Part shown: one piece after another, positions 22,099 through 33,072 of the stretch | Position numbering within the stretch: the stretch's first letter is position 1 | How the letters are laid out: every line of letters starts with the position of its first letter | DNA from: Anthracocystis setariae | Lineage: Eukaryota > Basidiomycota > Ustilaginomycetes > Ustilaginales > Ustilaginaceae | DNA length: 64,000 bases | Direction: 5' to 3' | Assembly (NCBI GenBank): GCA_928724745.1 | Contig: CAKMXJ010000020.1 | Span: 518,073-582,072 of the forward strand | Translations under genes and position numbers: made by a program | The notes under the pieces: generated by a model | The model's database searches: none | What the model saw: the letters and a program-made list of their open reading frames with translations, nothing else | What the model was told of the DNA's origin: nothing

Positions 22099-22707
22099 GA
22101 CTAGTAGTGACGACTAGCATCCGCTTATTTCCAAGGTCAAATGTGCCTACAAAAATGCAGTTTGGTGGTAACAAAATTGAATAAAAAAAAAGGGTCGCTG
22201 CCACACACGCATACCGTACGCACTGACTGTGATCAAATGCAATTTTGTGCGCGCGACTGTAACGGAGTGGCCGAGGCTTTTGCCGCAACTCTGACACAGT
22301 CGCTCTCTCTCCACTCCACTTTCGGATGAACCGTGTCTTTCCTGCGCAGACCGGCTTGCTTCCGATTTCCATCTTCGACGTTTCTTCATCATTGCAGCGC
22401 TCACCAATCCCTTTGTTGCTACTCAGTATCGGTATCGAACATACTGTATGCGACGATAGCAACCTCGATTCGCTTTCGACTGAGCACAAGGACATACTCT
22501 CGTCGGCGTTCAGGTTCATCCGGCGTCGAGACGGTCAGACGGAACAGCATACAGCAGGCTAGGTCGGTCACGGAGTCACTCACCCTTCACAAGACAACCA
22601 CGACCTGAAAGAGTCTGACGAGCAATTCCGTCACCCGAGCTGCAGCATTGCTCTGATCTCGAAAACAAGGCTTAGCACGGCTTCACGCAGTCTCGATAGC
22701 GAGCGAG
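22099..22707. other. Intergenic, methyltransferase to poly(A) polymerase
   Basis: Both neighbours are on the plus strand. I see no coding frame of merit. The stretch at about 22261-22300 has a short match to a tRNA D-arm (GAGTGGCCGAG) but no tRNA fold follows. Confidence 0.5.
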
Positions 22708-24837
22708 ATGCCTTCATCAGCATCGGCAGTCGAGCCTGCTCTAGGCGGAGGCCCAACAAGGACGCTTGGAGTCACACCACCCATCGCCACCAACGGACCA
22801 ACCGCGAGAGAGATTGAAGTCACCAAGACGCTCGTAGCCGAACTCGAAAAGCAAGGTGTCTTCGAAAGCGATGACGAAAGCAAGGTTCGGTAAGTCCACC
22901 ATGACGCCGCGTTTCTTTCGAGGCTGGCTACATCTACATCTTCTGTGATCTGACCATTTTCTCCCTCTCCCCCTCTTGCTCGTTCCAGCGAGGTCATCTT
23001 GGGCAAGCTCGATGCCATGGTCAAAGACTTTGTCTACCGCGTATCAATAAGCAGCGGCATGTCGGAATCGTTGGCTCGCTCGGCAGGCGGCAAAATCTTC
23101 ACCTTTGGCTCGTATCGTCTCGGTGTACATGGTCCAGGCTCGGATATCGATACCCTTTGCGTTGTGCCCAAGCATGTTTCGCGCGAAGACTTCTTCTCCG
23201 TGTTCGAAACCATGCTCAAGGAGCGCGAAGAAGTCACCGAGCTCGCAGCAGTTCCGACAGCACACGTCCCACTTATTGCCTCGAAGTTCATGGGCGTCGA
23301 CATTGATTTCACCTTTGCACGCTTAGCGTTACCCAGGGTGGAAGACAGCCTTAGCCTCGAAGACGACAATCTTCTTCGCAGTTTGGACGAAAGGGACGTA
23401 CGAAGTTTGGGAGGTTCGCGAGTAACAGATGGAATCCTCAGACTTGTACCCAACATCCACGTCTTCCGCATGGCCCTCCGATGCATCAAGCTGTGGGCCC
23501 AACGTCGAGCCATTTACTCGAACGTCATGGGTTTCCTCGGTGGTGTCGCCTGGGCCATGCTTACAGCTCGTATCTGCCAGCTTTACCCCAACGAAGCCGC
23601 TGGTGCCATCGTTTCGCGCTTCTTCATCATCTTTTACCAATGGAAATGGCCTCAGCCTGTGCTCCTCACTCAGATTGAGGACGGTCCGCTCTCGGTGCGT
23701 GTTTGGAACCCTAAACTGTACCCCTCGGATCGGTTGCATCGCATGCCCATCATTACACCAGCGTATCCGGGCATGTGTGCAACGCACAACGTTTCGCAAT
23801 CCACTCAGATGGTCATGACCTCCGAGTTCAAGCGCGCCGCCGAGGTCGTTGACCGCGTCATTATCGGAAAGACGGACTGGAGCGAGCTGTTTGCCAAGCA
23901 TGACTTCTTTTTCAAGTACAAATACTACCTTCAAGTCATCGCATCTTCCGGTTCGGCCGATCTGCAACTCAAATGGCATGGTACGGTCGAATCCAAGATC
24001 CGCCAGCTCGTGATGAAGCTCGAGCTGGTTCCGACTATCACATGTGCGCATCCGTTCATCAAGGGGTTTGATCAGGTGTCCGAGTGCCATAACGACCACG
24101 AAGTGCGGTTGGTGGCGACTGGTGATATTCCGGAGGAGGTGGCTCAGCGAACGCAAAAGGTGGCAGCTCTGCCAGAAACCGACGAGGCCAAACAGGCTGC
24201 CGAGGAAGAGGCTGCCAAGATCACCCAGGGCAAAGAGGGACATCGCATGATCTACACCACGACCTTCTACATTGGTCTGAGTATCGAGCCCAAGTTGGCC
24301 GGTGAGGGTCATCGCAAGCTCGACATTAGCTACCCTACCGCCGAGTTCACCGCCAAGGTCAAGCAGTGGGAGCAGTACGACGAAGCTTCGATGGGCATCG
24401 TGGTTCGACACATCAAGTGGACGCAACTGCCTGCGTACGTGTTCGAAGGTGGCGAGAACCGCGTCACTGCTGCGGCTGCTAGCAAGGTGAATGGCAAGCG
24501 CGCCAAGTCGGGCAAGAAGAAGGGGGTCGATGCGGTCAATGGCGTTACCAGCTCGTCTCAGCCCAACGGTGCGTCCAATGAGGAGGAGCCCGTAACTGCC
24601 GTCGATAACGGTGATGCCGAAATGGCGTCGCCAACAAAGAAGCAGCGCACCATCGCAAATCTTCCCACATCTACAAGAACTACCACTGCCACTGCGAACT
24701 CCGACGCACCAGCACCAACACCAACACCTACCCTCCCTCTACAGCCAGGAACCGCAATCACCGAGCTGCAAAACTTCCAACTCGCTACAGGCAACGCCCC
24801 CATCGCCGCATCCACAGATACTCCGGCAAACCACTAA
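22708..24837 (+). CDS. PAP1: Nuclear poly(A) polymerase
   Basis: Exons 22708-22889 and 22989-24837 (99-nt intron, GTAAGT/CAG) give 676 aa. The enzyme adds the poly(A) tail to cleaved pre-mRNA within the cleavage and polyadenylation complex. The nucleotidyltransferase signature is FGSYRLGVHGPGSDIDTL, with Gly-Ser at about 101-102 and metal-binding Asp113 and Asp115. The third Asp follows in FMGVDIDFTFARL. The central domain (LRCIKLWAQRRAIYSNVMGF) and RNA-binding domain (FFFKYKYYLQVIASS) are in the usual order. The C-terminal tail is disordered with a basic cluster (KRAKSGKKKG) that could be a nuclear signal, and a Thr/Pro-rich end. Length and architecture match fungal Pap1. Confidence 0.95.
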
Positions 24838-25336
24838 ACTTGCCCGCACTCACTTCCCAAATTTTTCTCCCTCCCTCCCGACCTTGCTTCGCCTTCATCT
24901 CAACAACTCGCGTAATCTTCCAGATCGTCGCCGACTGGCTCCGCTTTACTTGTAATTTACCCCCAAGGCCCGCCCGTATGCTACATTCACTCATGTCATG
25001 TCACGCCAAATGGGGGAAAGCGAGAAAAAAAGGGTTTTTTGGATGATTTTGAACCTGTCTTGCAAACACGATGTTGCGGGGGGACAGGGGGTGTGGTGGT
25101 GGTGGTACTACTAGCTACATCTGACTCGTGAAGTTACTGTCAGAGAATGAGGGGGAGGTGTTGTGCCATGAACTGCAAATTTTAAGAATCGCGGTTGAGC
25201 GATCCAATGTGAATGTGTGTGGAGAGAAGGATGCGGAAGAGTTCGAGGTGTTGAATGCTGCGAAAACCGAGCCTCGAACCGATGCGTGTGCGTGCAAGAT
25301 ATCAATGGAAAGGGGAGAAAGACCGAGTGTCCCTGC
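24838..25336. other. Convergent intergenic region PAP1 / RPL17
   Basis: Shared 3' region of two convergent genes. It is T- and pyrimidine-rich on the plus strand after PAP1 and contains a GGTGGTGGTGGT stretch near 25090. No gene is seen. Confidence 0.5.
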
Positions 25337-27051
25337 TTAAGCCTTGGTGGTGCGGGCAGCGGCAACACGCTTCTGGGCGAGCTGGCGCTTGTTGAGGCGG
25401 ACGGTAAGGTCGGAGGAAGCAGCCTTGGGCACCTGGGCGGCAGGCTCGGCGAGGAGGATCTCGGCGTGGATGGGGTGACCCTCGTAAGGGTTGATACGAC
25501 CGTGAGCACGGAACGTGCGACGACGTGTCTTGGGGGCCTGCTGGATGACAATGTTGCGGATCACAAGCTCCTCAGTCTCGAGACCCTTGGCCTCAGCGTT
25601 AGCTTCAGCGTTCTTGAGGAGGGCAAGGAGGAACTTGACCGACTTGACGGGCCATCGACCTGAGAGATGCAAGAACGAGAAACGGACGGGAGGGAAGTTA
25701 GCAATTGCCACGGACGAAGCATGAAACCATTGGACATCCAAGTCTGGCGCATCTCGAACCAGGGATGCACCGAATCCGCAACTATCTCTACCAAACACCA
25801 TCTTGTATGCAAAAGACGTTCTGCAACGACGTGGTACACTTTACATCCGCTGTCCTTGATCCCTTGCATGCTTCCAATTCCGCCTAACCAGTGTTCCTCT
25901 ACCTCCTTCGCATCCGCCGGTGCTGCGATCTGCCCTACACCTGCTTTTGATCGTTTACTGCTTCGCTATCATTCCACATAGACAACCTGCCAAACAACTC
26001 GATATCCTGCCAGAGATGCCATGCTTGTCGTCCAAAATATCATATGAAGAAAGAACTTACCCTGAGTGGTCTTGAACTCCTTAGCCTGCTGGGTGCGGCC
26101 AACACCACCGTTGAAGCGGCGGAAGGGGATGCACTGCTTCTTCTCGACAACGTTGCCGAGGTAAGCGTAAGCCTTCTGGAGCTTCATGCCGTTGACGGCG
26201 GCAGCGGTCTCGCGGGTGTTCTTGAAGTGAACACGGAGGTACTGACCGCGCGACTTGGCAGTCTTCTCCACGAGGTTGGAGTCATCGAAAGCGTATCGGA
26301 CCTGTATGGGTTTGGTTGGTGTGCGGGCGAAGATAGGAATGACGAACGGTAAGAAACTGAACAAGGTTGGCAAAAACAGGCGAAGCAACGTGCAAAGATT
26401 GCGACGACAACCAGTTGGCAAGCATGCGAAACGACAGAGATTGAAAGTTGTTGGTAGCGTCGGAAGCGGACGCTTCTGCTTTAGTCGAATGCCAATGATT
26501 GTTGGGAGTGTGACTGCATCTTTGTAACGTCGATTGAATTCTGTCGTGAGTTCTTTGCCCGGCGATGAAGTCTCTCGCAAGGCCACGAAAGTCGTTTGTA
26601 GATTCAGATACACCATCTGCTGCGTTCAGATGAGGCTGGGCAACCAACGATGTACGATTGGTGTATTCCTGATCGATCCACATTCAAGCCTGATGTCTGT
26701 TCCAGCTCTGATGTCCACATGATACCAAGATTTTCTTTGCGAGGTCGGCTCTAATACCGATTCTGAGAGTATCGAAGTTGAGACCAAAGCTTCTAACGAC
26801 ATTCCTAGCTTGCTGAGAGCGCTCCTTTCCAACGGTGACCAACAAGTCGATGGGAGCGATGCATGATGTGGACTTTGGTCATGGATGCTGGAACCTGCCA
26901 AAGGTCGAATAAGCGGCAATACATGTGTGCGGTACTGATTGATAGTCGATGTGCTGGTGGAGGTTGCTGGAGGTGATGCTTTCTTTGTCGTATGCTGCTA
27001 CTGATAGTCGTCGTCGTCGTCATTGATGCGTGTCGATAGTCTACGTACCAT
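25337..27051 (-). CDS. RPL17: 60S ribosomal protein L17 (uL22)
   Basis: Three exons on the minus strand: 27051-27049 (the ATG alone), 26301-26061 and 25659-25337. They give 188 aa. The spliced protein begins [20 protein letters not shown] and continues with [40 protein letters not shown] and [20 protein letters not shown], all family landmarks of the large-subunit protein that lines the exit tunnel. It ends with a basic tail. Donors are GTACGT and GTAAGT, acceptors CAG, all in phase. Intron 1 is 747 nt and intron 2 is 401 nt, both long for this genome. Ribosomal-protein genes in fungi often carry an intron right at the start codon. I looked for intronic box C/D snoRNA motifs on the minus strand and found none convincing. 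Confidence 0.93.
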
Positions 27052-27764
27052 CTTGATTAGTGTATGGGGGGGGGGTGAGCCTTGAGGATGATGGAAGGAT
27101 GGCGAAGCGTGAAGGCAATCTTGGTTGATGGTGTCGGCGGGGGCTGCTTGGCTTGGCTTGGCTTGGCTTGCGTTGCGTGGGCTGCACAGTCCAGTCAATT
27201 GTACCAATTCGAGCCAAGCTTAGCCAGCAGCAATCTCACTTTGCCCGCTCAGTTGAGTGCGGCTGTGTCTGCTCCTCTTCTTCTTCGAAATCCGGAACCG
27301 CACTGCAACGAGATCAAATCTGCTCCGTTACTTGGCTTGAATTCCTTACCTTTGAAGATTGTATTGAGAGAATTCAAACTTCTCGAGATCCTGAAAATTC
27401 TCTTGGTCTGCAACCCTGAATTTTCTGCAATTGGACTTCGAAAGATCACGTGCCGTGCACGTCAAAACTATACATTCTGCATTTTGACTTGGCGGAAATT
27501 TCTAACTCGATTTAATTTGTCAAGATAGATACGGTCTCACAATCATGCTCCGAAAAAAAACGGTCTCGGGACGCGAGTCAAACGCCGCTCGCAAGCCTCC
27601 TCTCCTCTCGTCCTGCGATTCTTCCGACATGCCCTACTCTGTGATTTCCGATACAGATGCAGTCTGCACAGTCACGGAGCGCATCAAGTAGAGGATGTTC
27701 ACACGAGATGGCAGCAGCCTTTGGTTTCAGATATTGGCGTGTCGCTGTATTGAGTGAGAGGTAT
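27052..27764. other. RPL17 upstream region
   Basis: Lies between the RPL17 start and the stop of the next minus-strand gene. It contains a G run near 27066 and a (GGCTT)n stretch at about 27149-27170. It should hold the RPL17 promoter. No gene is seen. Confidence 0.5.
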
Positions 27765-29270
27765 TTAGGACAGGAACTTAAGAACCGGCTTGAGCCAGGC
27801 ATCTGGATTGTCACACATCGGCAAGTGTCCCGCGTTGGGAATGCTGGCAAATTCTGCACTGGCACCAGCCTTAGTAAGCGTTGCCGCGAATGCTTGCAGG
27901 GTCTCGGGCAGCTTGCCATCAGCCTCACCTGCCACGAGAAGATGACGATGCGAAGAGGCCTTGCTGAAAGCATCCACGATACCCTCCTTGACCAGATCGT
28001 AGTTCTGCAATGCTCGAGCTCCAGCTGCAAAGCCTTCAACTTGCGTGGTCTTGACCATCTCCTCGGTCCTGGCTCTGCATTCCGCGCTAGCCTGCGAGCC
28101 AGTTCCATACCACCTGGGCACAGTGACAGCAGCGAGCTCTCCCATGCCCTTGCTTCGTGCCAGTGCAATGCGCTCGTCCCATGCGGCCACATTGGCAGCG
28201 GGTGTACTTGGCTGAGTGTCGCAAGCCACCAAGCGCTCGTACCTGTCTGGGTGTCGAAGAGCAAATGAAAGTGCCGTGGCGCCGCCCTGAGAAACTCCAA
28301 TCACAGCATAAGCCTTGCTGACTGCCAGGCTGTCGAGCAGGAATGCAACATCATCCGACAGCTGAGCGATTGTGCAAGCCTCAGCAGGGACAGCCGAGCT
28401 ACCGTGACCCCTCTGGTCGTACGACAGAATGTTGAAGCGAGCCGAAAGAGCTGGGATCACCGAGTCCCACATCGACAAATTGGTCATGAGCGAGTTGATC
28501 AGCACGATCCAAGGCGCTTTCATGCTGTGGAAGTGGACGCGCGTGCTCAGCAACTGGCCGTCAGGCAGCTGCACAAGTCCTCTGCCTGCCGACGAGCTGG
28601 GGCCGGTCACAGGCAACTGCAGCGATGCGGGATCCTGGACGTGTTCACTGCCTTCTGGCTTGGGTACAGGAACATTGGCGCGGTCGTCGACGTCAACGGC
28701 AACGAGGAAACGCGAGACCATGTTGTAGACGGCGACTGTGAGCGTAGCTTCTGCGATCTTTCGGTTGACGAGCTCCTCTCCCTCGAAGCCATCTTGCTTT
28801 GCCTTATCGCCCAGCTCCTTGACATTCTCAGCCAAGACTGACCTGAGCGTTTCAAATGTGGAGTCCTGAACGCGGACGTTGGTGGTCATGTCATCGGCAA
28901 GCGCGAGAGCAGCTTTCTGCAGCGGACTGAGGACGGATGATGTCGATAAAGGAGCTCGTACATCGCGAACAGCTGCGAGCTGAGCAGTAGTGCAGCCAGC
29001 CTCGACAGCGACGGGTGCGTGTTGAATCCATTCGAAGTTGGCCGAGTTGTGTGCAGCCACTCGGAGGATCATCATTTCACGGACATCGGCTGGAATCGAG
29101 TTCTTGGTCCTGGTCGCTCCAAGTAGTGTGTTCCATCCATTGGCGATGGCGGGTGCGTTGAGCAACGATCCATCAAGCGGCGTAAGTCCTCGAGCACCGC
29201 GACGCTCGCGGATGGCGTCAGCGATGGGGTCTACGCCAGCAGCAGGGTACCTGTAAGGGATGCGAGGCAT
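27765..29270 (-). CDS. Carboxymuconolactone decarboxylase / 3-oxoadipate enol-lactonase fusion
   Basis: Single exon, 501 aa, ATG at 29270. Residues about 35-190 are an AhpD/carboxymuconolactone-decarboxylase-like domain (IPADVREMMILRVAAHNSAN, FEWIQHAPVAVEAG). Residues about 235-501 are an alpha/beta hydrolase of the enol-lactonase type with oxyanion-side FNILSYDQRGHGSS, nucleophile Ser327 (IGVSQGG) and C-terminal His482 (NAGHLPM). In the beta-ketoadipate pathway these two activities are consecutive: decarboxylation of gamma-carboxymuconolactone and hydrolysis of 3-oxoadipate enol-lactone. Bacterial PcaL fusions carry them in the order lactonase-decarboxylase; here the decarboxylase-like domain comes first. 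No targeting signal is evident. It is divergent from a secreted intradiol dioxygenase. The CMD domain could instead be an AhpD-like oxidoreductase; a CxxC is absent, which argues against that. Confidence 0.82.
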   Translation of the reverse strand: MPRIPYRYPAAGVDPIADAIRERRGARGLTPLDGSLLNAPAIANGWNTLLGATRTKNSIPADVREMMILRVAAHNSANFEWIQHAPVAVEAGCTTAQLAAVRDVRAPLSTSSVLSPLQKAALALADDMTTNVRVQDSTFETLRSVLAENVKELGDKAKQDGFEGEELVNRKIAEATLTVAVYNMVSRFLVAVDVDDRANVPVPKPEGSEHVQDPASLQLPVTGPSSSAGRGLVQLPDGQLLSTRVHFHSMKAPWIVLINSLMTNLSMWDSVIPALSARFNILSYDQRGHGSSAVPAEACTIAQLSDDVAFLLDSLAVSKAYAVIGVSQGGATALSFALRHPDRYERLVACDTQPSTPAANVAAWDERIALARSKGMGELAAVTVPRWYGTGSQASAECRARTEEMVKTTQVEGFAAGARALQNYDLVKEGIVDAFSKASSHRHLLVAGEADGKLPETLQAFAATLTKAGASAEFASIPNAGHLPMCDNPDAWLKPVLKFLS

Positions 29271-30415
29271 GGTTACGATCCTGTGCTTCAAGCGACGAAT
29301 TTCTTTGGTGTGGGTTTGACAATATATGATCGAGGGAAGGCGGGAGTTTTCAGGAAGAAGGTGCCAAAGGTTGTTGTTTCCCCACAAGAAGGCTGGCACC
29401 GGAACCACGGCTTGGGAATGCTGTAGCTGTCACGGTGTTTCCCGAAGTGGAGGGAGCATCAAAAGCGGGCACGGGCCCGACCGTTTCGGATATAGCGACG
29501 CAATGATTGGATGGGTGGGGAAAAAAAGAAAGGGGAAGAAAATTGTTCCGAAGAAAGCCCATCATGTCGTATCGACCGACATACTGTACTGCGTGATCAA
29601 CGCATCACCACCGGCTACTGTATGACACTTTGTCTACTTCAGTACACGAAGAACGACCTTGTTCAAGCTCAGCACCAGGCCTTGGGAGCAGCCGAATCTG
29701 CAGTGGTTTCATGTTAATAGCTGCCACTGTGAAGCTAGCTTGAACGTCGTCCAACCGCAGTCGCAGTGCTTCAAAGTGATTCGGTCGACAAAGGTTCTAG
29801 AGAAAGCTTGTCTTTGCCTCAGATTGAGGAACATTGTCCAACGAACAGCCAAAAAGAGAAAGAGCCCCCCTTGTGAGAGAGTTCAGACAAAACCATATGA
29901 ACGTCTTAACCGTTGCAAATCTTCTGTGTACTGCACAGTAGAGTACCTTTATGTTTCAATTATCCGCGAGGGTGCGGCAAAGGGATGCAAATCCTGGAGA
30001 AGCCGCGATATCCTTTCACCCACATTTTTCTGCATCTGCACGCTGTGGCGCCCGTTAGTGTGGTGGGCGGAAAAAGCTGTACGGGCAGTGGAACGGCACT
30101 CGACCAGACTGGTCAACTCAGTGTCAAGTAACCGGAAGAAATATTCCAGCCTCCTCGCTCGTTTGCCTTTCCCTCAACTTTCCGTCGCCTGCGTACAGTG
30201 CAGCAGCATCCAAGGTCCGTCAGCTTGTTGTGAACCCTGTCTAAGGGCCGCGCCTCACCGGTCTGGTTTCCGTTTCATTGCGTTGTTCCGTCTTGCTCGC
30301 TGTTCTACATACATATATACGTTCCTGTCGACAACTCTGCGGCCCAACATATTTTCCTCTTGTCTCGTCTCAACATCAACCTCGTTGCGTTGCCCTCCAC
30401 CGTCTGTTGTGCAAC
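29271..30415. other. Divergent promoter region, CMD/lactonase and dioxygenase
   Basis: Shared 1.1-kb upstream region of two genes that may both act on aromatic compounds. It contains several copies of the ACTGTAC/TACTGTA word at about 29582, 29618 and 29930 and a TATA-like stretch before the dioxygenase. An open plus-strand frame crossing it has no ATG near its start and is not protein-like. Confidence 0.5.
30305..30320 (+). promoter_or_regulatory. TATA-like element upstream of the dioxygenase
   Basis: The plus strand reads ACATACATATATACG about 100 bases before the dioxygenase ATG at 30416, a plausible TATA position for this strand. Confidence 0.35.
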
Positions 30416-31579
30416 ATGAAGTTCGGTGCTGCCCCTCTTACCGCGATCGCAGCGGCTGCTTCGCTCGCCCTTCTCCCTTCCGTCTCCGCACATGGGCCCG
30501 AGACAAAGGAGGAGGTCATCAAGTTCCTCGACCAGCAACATGCCATGTACCACTGTGCCCCTGCCATCGCTGCTATGACTGCCGCACGAAAGCGCTCGTG
30601 GGCGCAGAAAGTGCTCGGTGGCGATTCGAACGAGAACAAGAACCTGTTCATCGACACCTACTTTGAGGAGCTCGGAATCGATGGCGAGGTTGCTGCCAAG
30701 GGGATCAAGGCTCTCGAGGAGAAGGGCAAGCGCATCATGGCTTGCGACCCCGTTGTCGAGTCAAAGATCCGCAACTCGACCTGCGTGCTGTCCCCCGAGA
30801 CTACCCAGGGTCCTTACTACCACACCGAAGAACACCCCATTCGTGCCAATATGGCTGAGTGGCAGCTTGGTGTCCACTTCCAGATGGATGTCGGTGTCAT
30901 TGACGTCGATACTTGCGAGCCTATCCCCAACATCCTCGTCGATCTCTGGCACGCCAACGCCACTGGCCACTACTCCGGTCACCCCGAACCTGCGCCAGAC
31001 AAGAAGGACGAGATCCCCGCTCAGACTGGTGTGCGCAAGGGTCTGCTCTCGGCATTCCCCCGCACCACTTTCGACGACAAGTGGCTTCGTGGTGCTCTTC
31101 CCACCGACAAGAACGGCGTCGCTCAGTTTACCAGCGTTTTCCCAGGCTACTACACGGGTCGTGCTACTCATGTTCACGTCAAGATCCACAATGACTGGGA
31201 GGCGCTTCCCAACGGCGGTTTCCGATCGGGCAGGCTGATCCACACTGGTCAGATCTTCTTCGACGACGAGCTCAACATGATGATGGACAAGGTCTGGCCG
31301 TACAACACCAACCCCATCGCCGATCTTCCAGGCCGAGGCCGAACCCGAAACTGGGAGGACTCGCTGCAGATCTTCCAAGTCTCCCACGAGAACGGCTACT
31401 TCCCCACTTTCGATGTGGAGAAGCTTGGCGGTGTCATGACGGATGGTCTGATCGGATACATTACTGTTGGTGTCAACCGATCGGTCGTCGTTGACGAAAC
31501 TTGGGTCCCTACCACCGGTGGTGGAAAGACCAAGCCTTGGGTTCCCACCGATGCGGCTCCCGTCCACGAAGAACTCTGA
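30416..31579 (+). CDS. Secreted intradiol ring-cleavage dioxygenase
   Basis: Single exon, 387 aa. The N-terminus is a signal peptide (MKFGAAPLTA, hydrophobic core, cleavage near SVSAHG at about 25). The dioxygenase core shows the expected non-haem Fe(III) ligands: a Tyr in TTQGPYYHTEEHP (about 134), a Tyr in VFPGYYTGRATHVHVKIH (about 245), and His252 and His254 in the same segment. It also has the family's beta-sandwich start (VDTCEPIPNILVDLWHANAT). N-glycosylation sites such as NST at 120 fit secretion. Enzymes of this fungal extracellular class open catechol-like rings between the hydroxyls and may act on lignin- or plant-phenol-derived compounds outside the cell. The exact substrate cannot be read from the sequence. 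It is divergent from the CMD/lactonase fusion, which would act further down such a pathway but inside the cell. Confidence 0.9.
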   Translation: MKFGAAPLTAIAAAASLALLPSVSAHGPETKEEVIKFLDQQHAMYHCAPAIAAMTAARKRSWAQKVLGGDSNENKNLFIDTYFEELGIDGEVAAKGIKALEEKGKRIMACDPVVESKIRNSTCVLSPETTQGPYYHTEEHPIRANMAEWQLGVHFQMDVGVIDVDTCEPIPNILVDLWHANATGHYSGHPEPAPDKKDEIPAQTGVRKGLLSAFPRTTFDDKWLRGALPTDKNGVAQFTSVFPGYYTGRATHVHVKIHNDWEALPNGGFRSGRLIHTGQIFFDDELNMMMDKVWPYNTNPIADLPGRGRTRNWEDSLQIFQVSHENGYFPTFDVEKLGGVMTDGLIGYITVGVNRSVVVDETWVPTTGGGKTKPWVPTDAAPVHEEL

Positions 31580-33072
31580 TCCCGATCTATTCCAGTACGA
31601 CATGTCTGCCGCGTTTGCGTTAACACACAAGCTCAACCGCCGAGTTCCTGTACAGTACAATACTTTCGTCCCTGCTTTCATCATGCATATAACCCCCACA
31701 ACCAAGCTTTCTCGAACTGCATCGACTTGATAACGGCGTGGAATAGGAGATGCGGTACAGTATGAAGCAGAATGGTGGGTTGAATTCGTGTTGCGAACTG
31801 TCAAGATATCATCGCATTCGCAAAGGTTTTGGTACATACGTTACCGCTCGGGTGTAGACAATACCACGACTTGAGGAGGGCTGACTGAGAAGCCACAGCA
31901 TTCCCAGTTCTCTTGGTAGTGTCCGTGCAAGGTACAAGTGCAATCGAGCTTGACTGGCATGTTGCAGCCATCTAGGACTAGCTGAACAGGAGCGGCTTCT
32001 GCGCTATACTTGTATCGATCTAGCCGATTGGATGGAGTTTGGTCTGCTATTGCCCGATCTATACAGCACAAGTCTGATGCGAATCCGAGCCTAAAAGAAA
32101 AGGATGCCGTGAGTGTGCATAAGGCTCACGCCGACGTGAGAACAGAAAGCACCAGTCTGCGTCCCTAGATGGCATCTCTCGGACTACTGTATTCTGCTTG
32201 AACGCAGCCTAAGAGGAGTACAGCACAGCACAGCACAGTAGCGTATCGTCCATGCAAGTCCAACTTGAGCTCCGATCCGACAGCGCGGCAAGAGAGAGAT
32301 GCAGCAATGCACGAACTTTTGGTGATGATAGTAGACAGTAGACAGTAATTTGCAGTTCACGATTCCTGCCGAGCCGCCAAAATTCGCGATCCCTCGCGTC
32401 TCTTTGGCGACTCACAACTGTGACACTGTGACTGTGTGTGGGTGCTTGTGTGTGTGTTTGTCTGTCGGATCGCTTCATCCTTGCATCTCGGCTGCACTGC
32501 TCCTGTCTTTTTTTTGTGACATTCGGCGTCTCAAAGCCATCTGCTACTGTTTTTGACTGTGCTCTGCTGTACTGAATGTACAGTACCGCGCATGCTCACC
32601 ACACTCGCACATGCACGCATGGCTCAGTGGAGCATCACCAACTTGTTCAAAGCCGAGCGTGCGGCTCCATTCCTTCCCAATTAGCATCTTGTCAAGGGTA
32701 GACCATCGACCACTTACTTGGCTCTGCAACCATCACACTCACACTCACACTCTTCGTCATCCGGTTTTCCGTCTCGAGTTCTTCTTTCGGCTCTGCTCAT
32801 ACTCGTATCCATTGGGAGCCATATCCACTTGTCGTTTTCTGATCAAGTAGAAATCTTCGACTCATCGCTGTCTTGACCCCTTGATTGACACCTGGCTCTC
32901 CCACGCCTGGACCGTCAGGATCCTGGCACCAGCACCGAAGCCACTCGTTATTCTCGCCATTGCTGGTGATAACGCTGCAGGGCATCATTGGCTCTTTGGT
33001 CCACAGCACACAGCTCACGTTCGCTTCAACCCCTTTACCGAGACAAATACAGCACGCTTCGGCAACCACAGT
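31580..33072. other. Intergenic, dioxygenase to secreted hydrolase
   Basis: About 1.5 kb between two plus-strand genes. It holds copies of the GTACAGTAC word at about 31650, 31753 and 32578, a short CAGCACAGCACAG tract near 32222, and ACTGTG/TGTGTG words around 32420-32460. No gene is seen on either strand. Confidence 0.5.

Noticed and set aside
22255..22310. tRNA-like D-arm word (GAGTGGCCGAG)
   Set aside because: No anticodon stem, T-loop (GTTCRA) or acceptor pairing can be formed around it.
25660..27048. Possible intronic box C/D snoRNA in RPL17
   Set aside because: I found no RTGATGA box C paired with a CTGA box D and terminal stem on the minus strand; H/ACA types cannot be judged by eye.
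29659..30415. Long plus-strand frame upstream of the dioxygenase
   Set aside because: It lacks an ATG near its start, has no domain features and crosses the promoter. The signal peptide at 30416 fixes the dioxygenase start.
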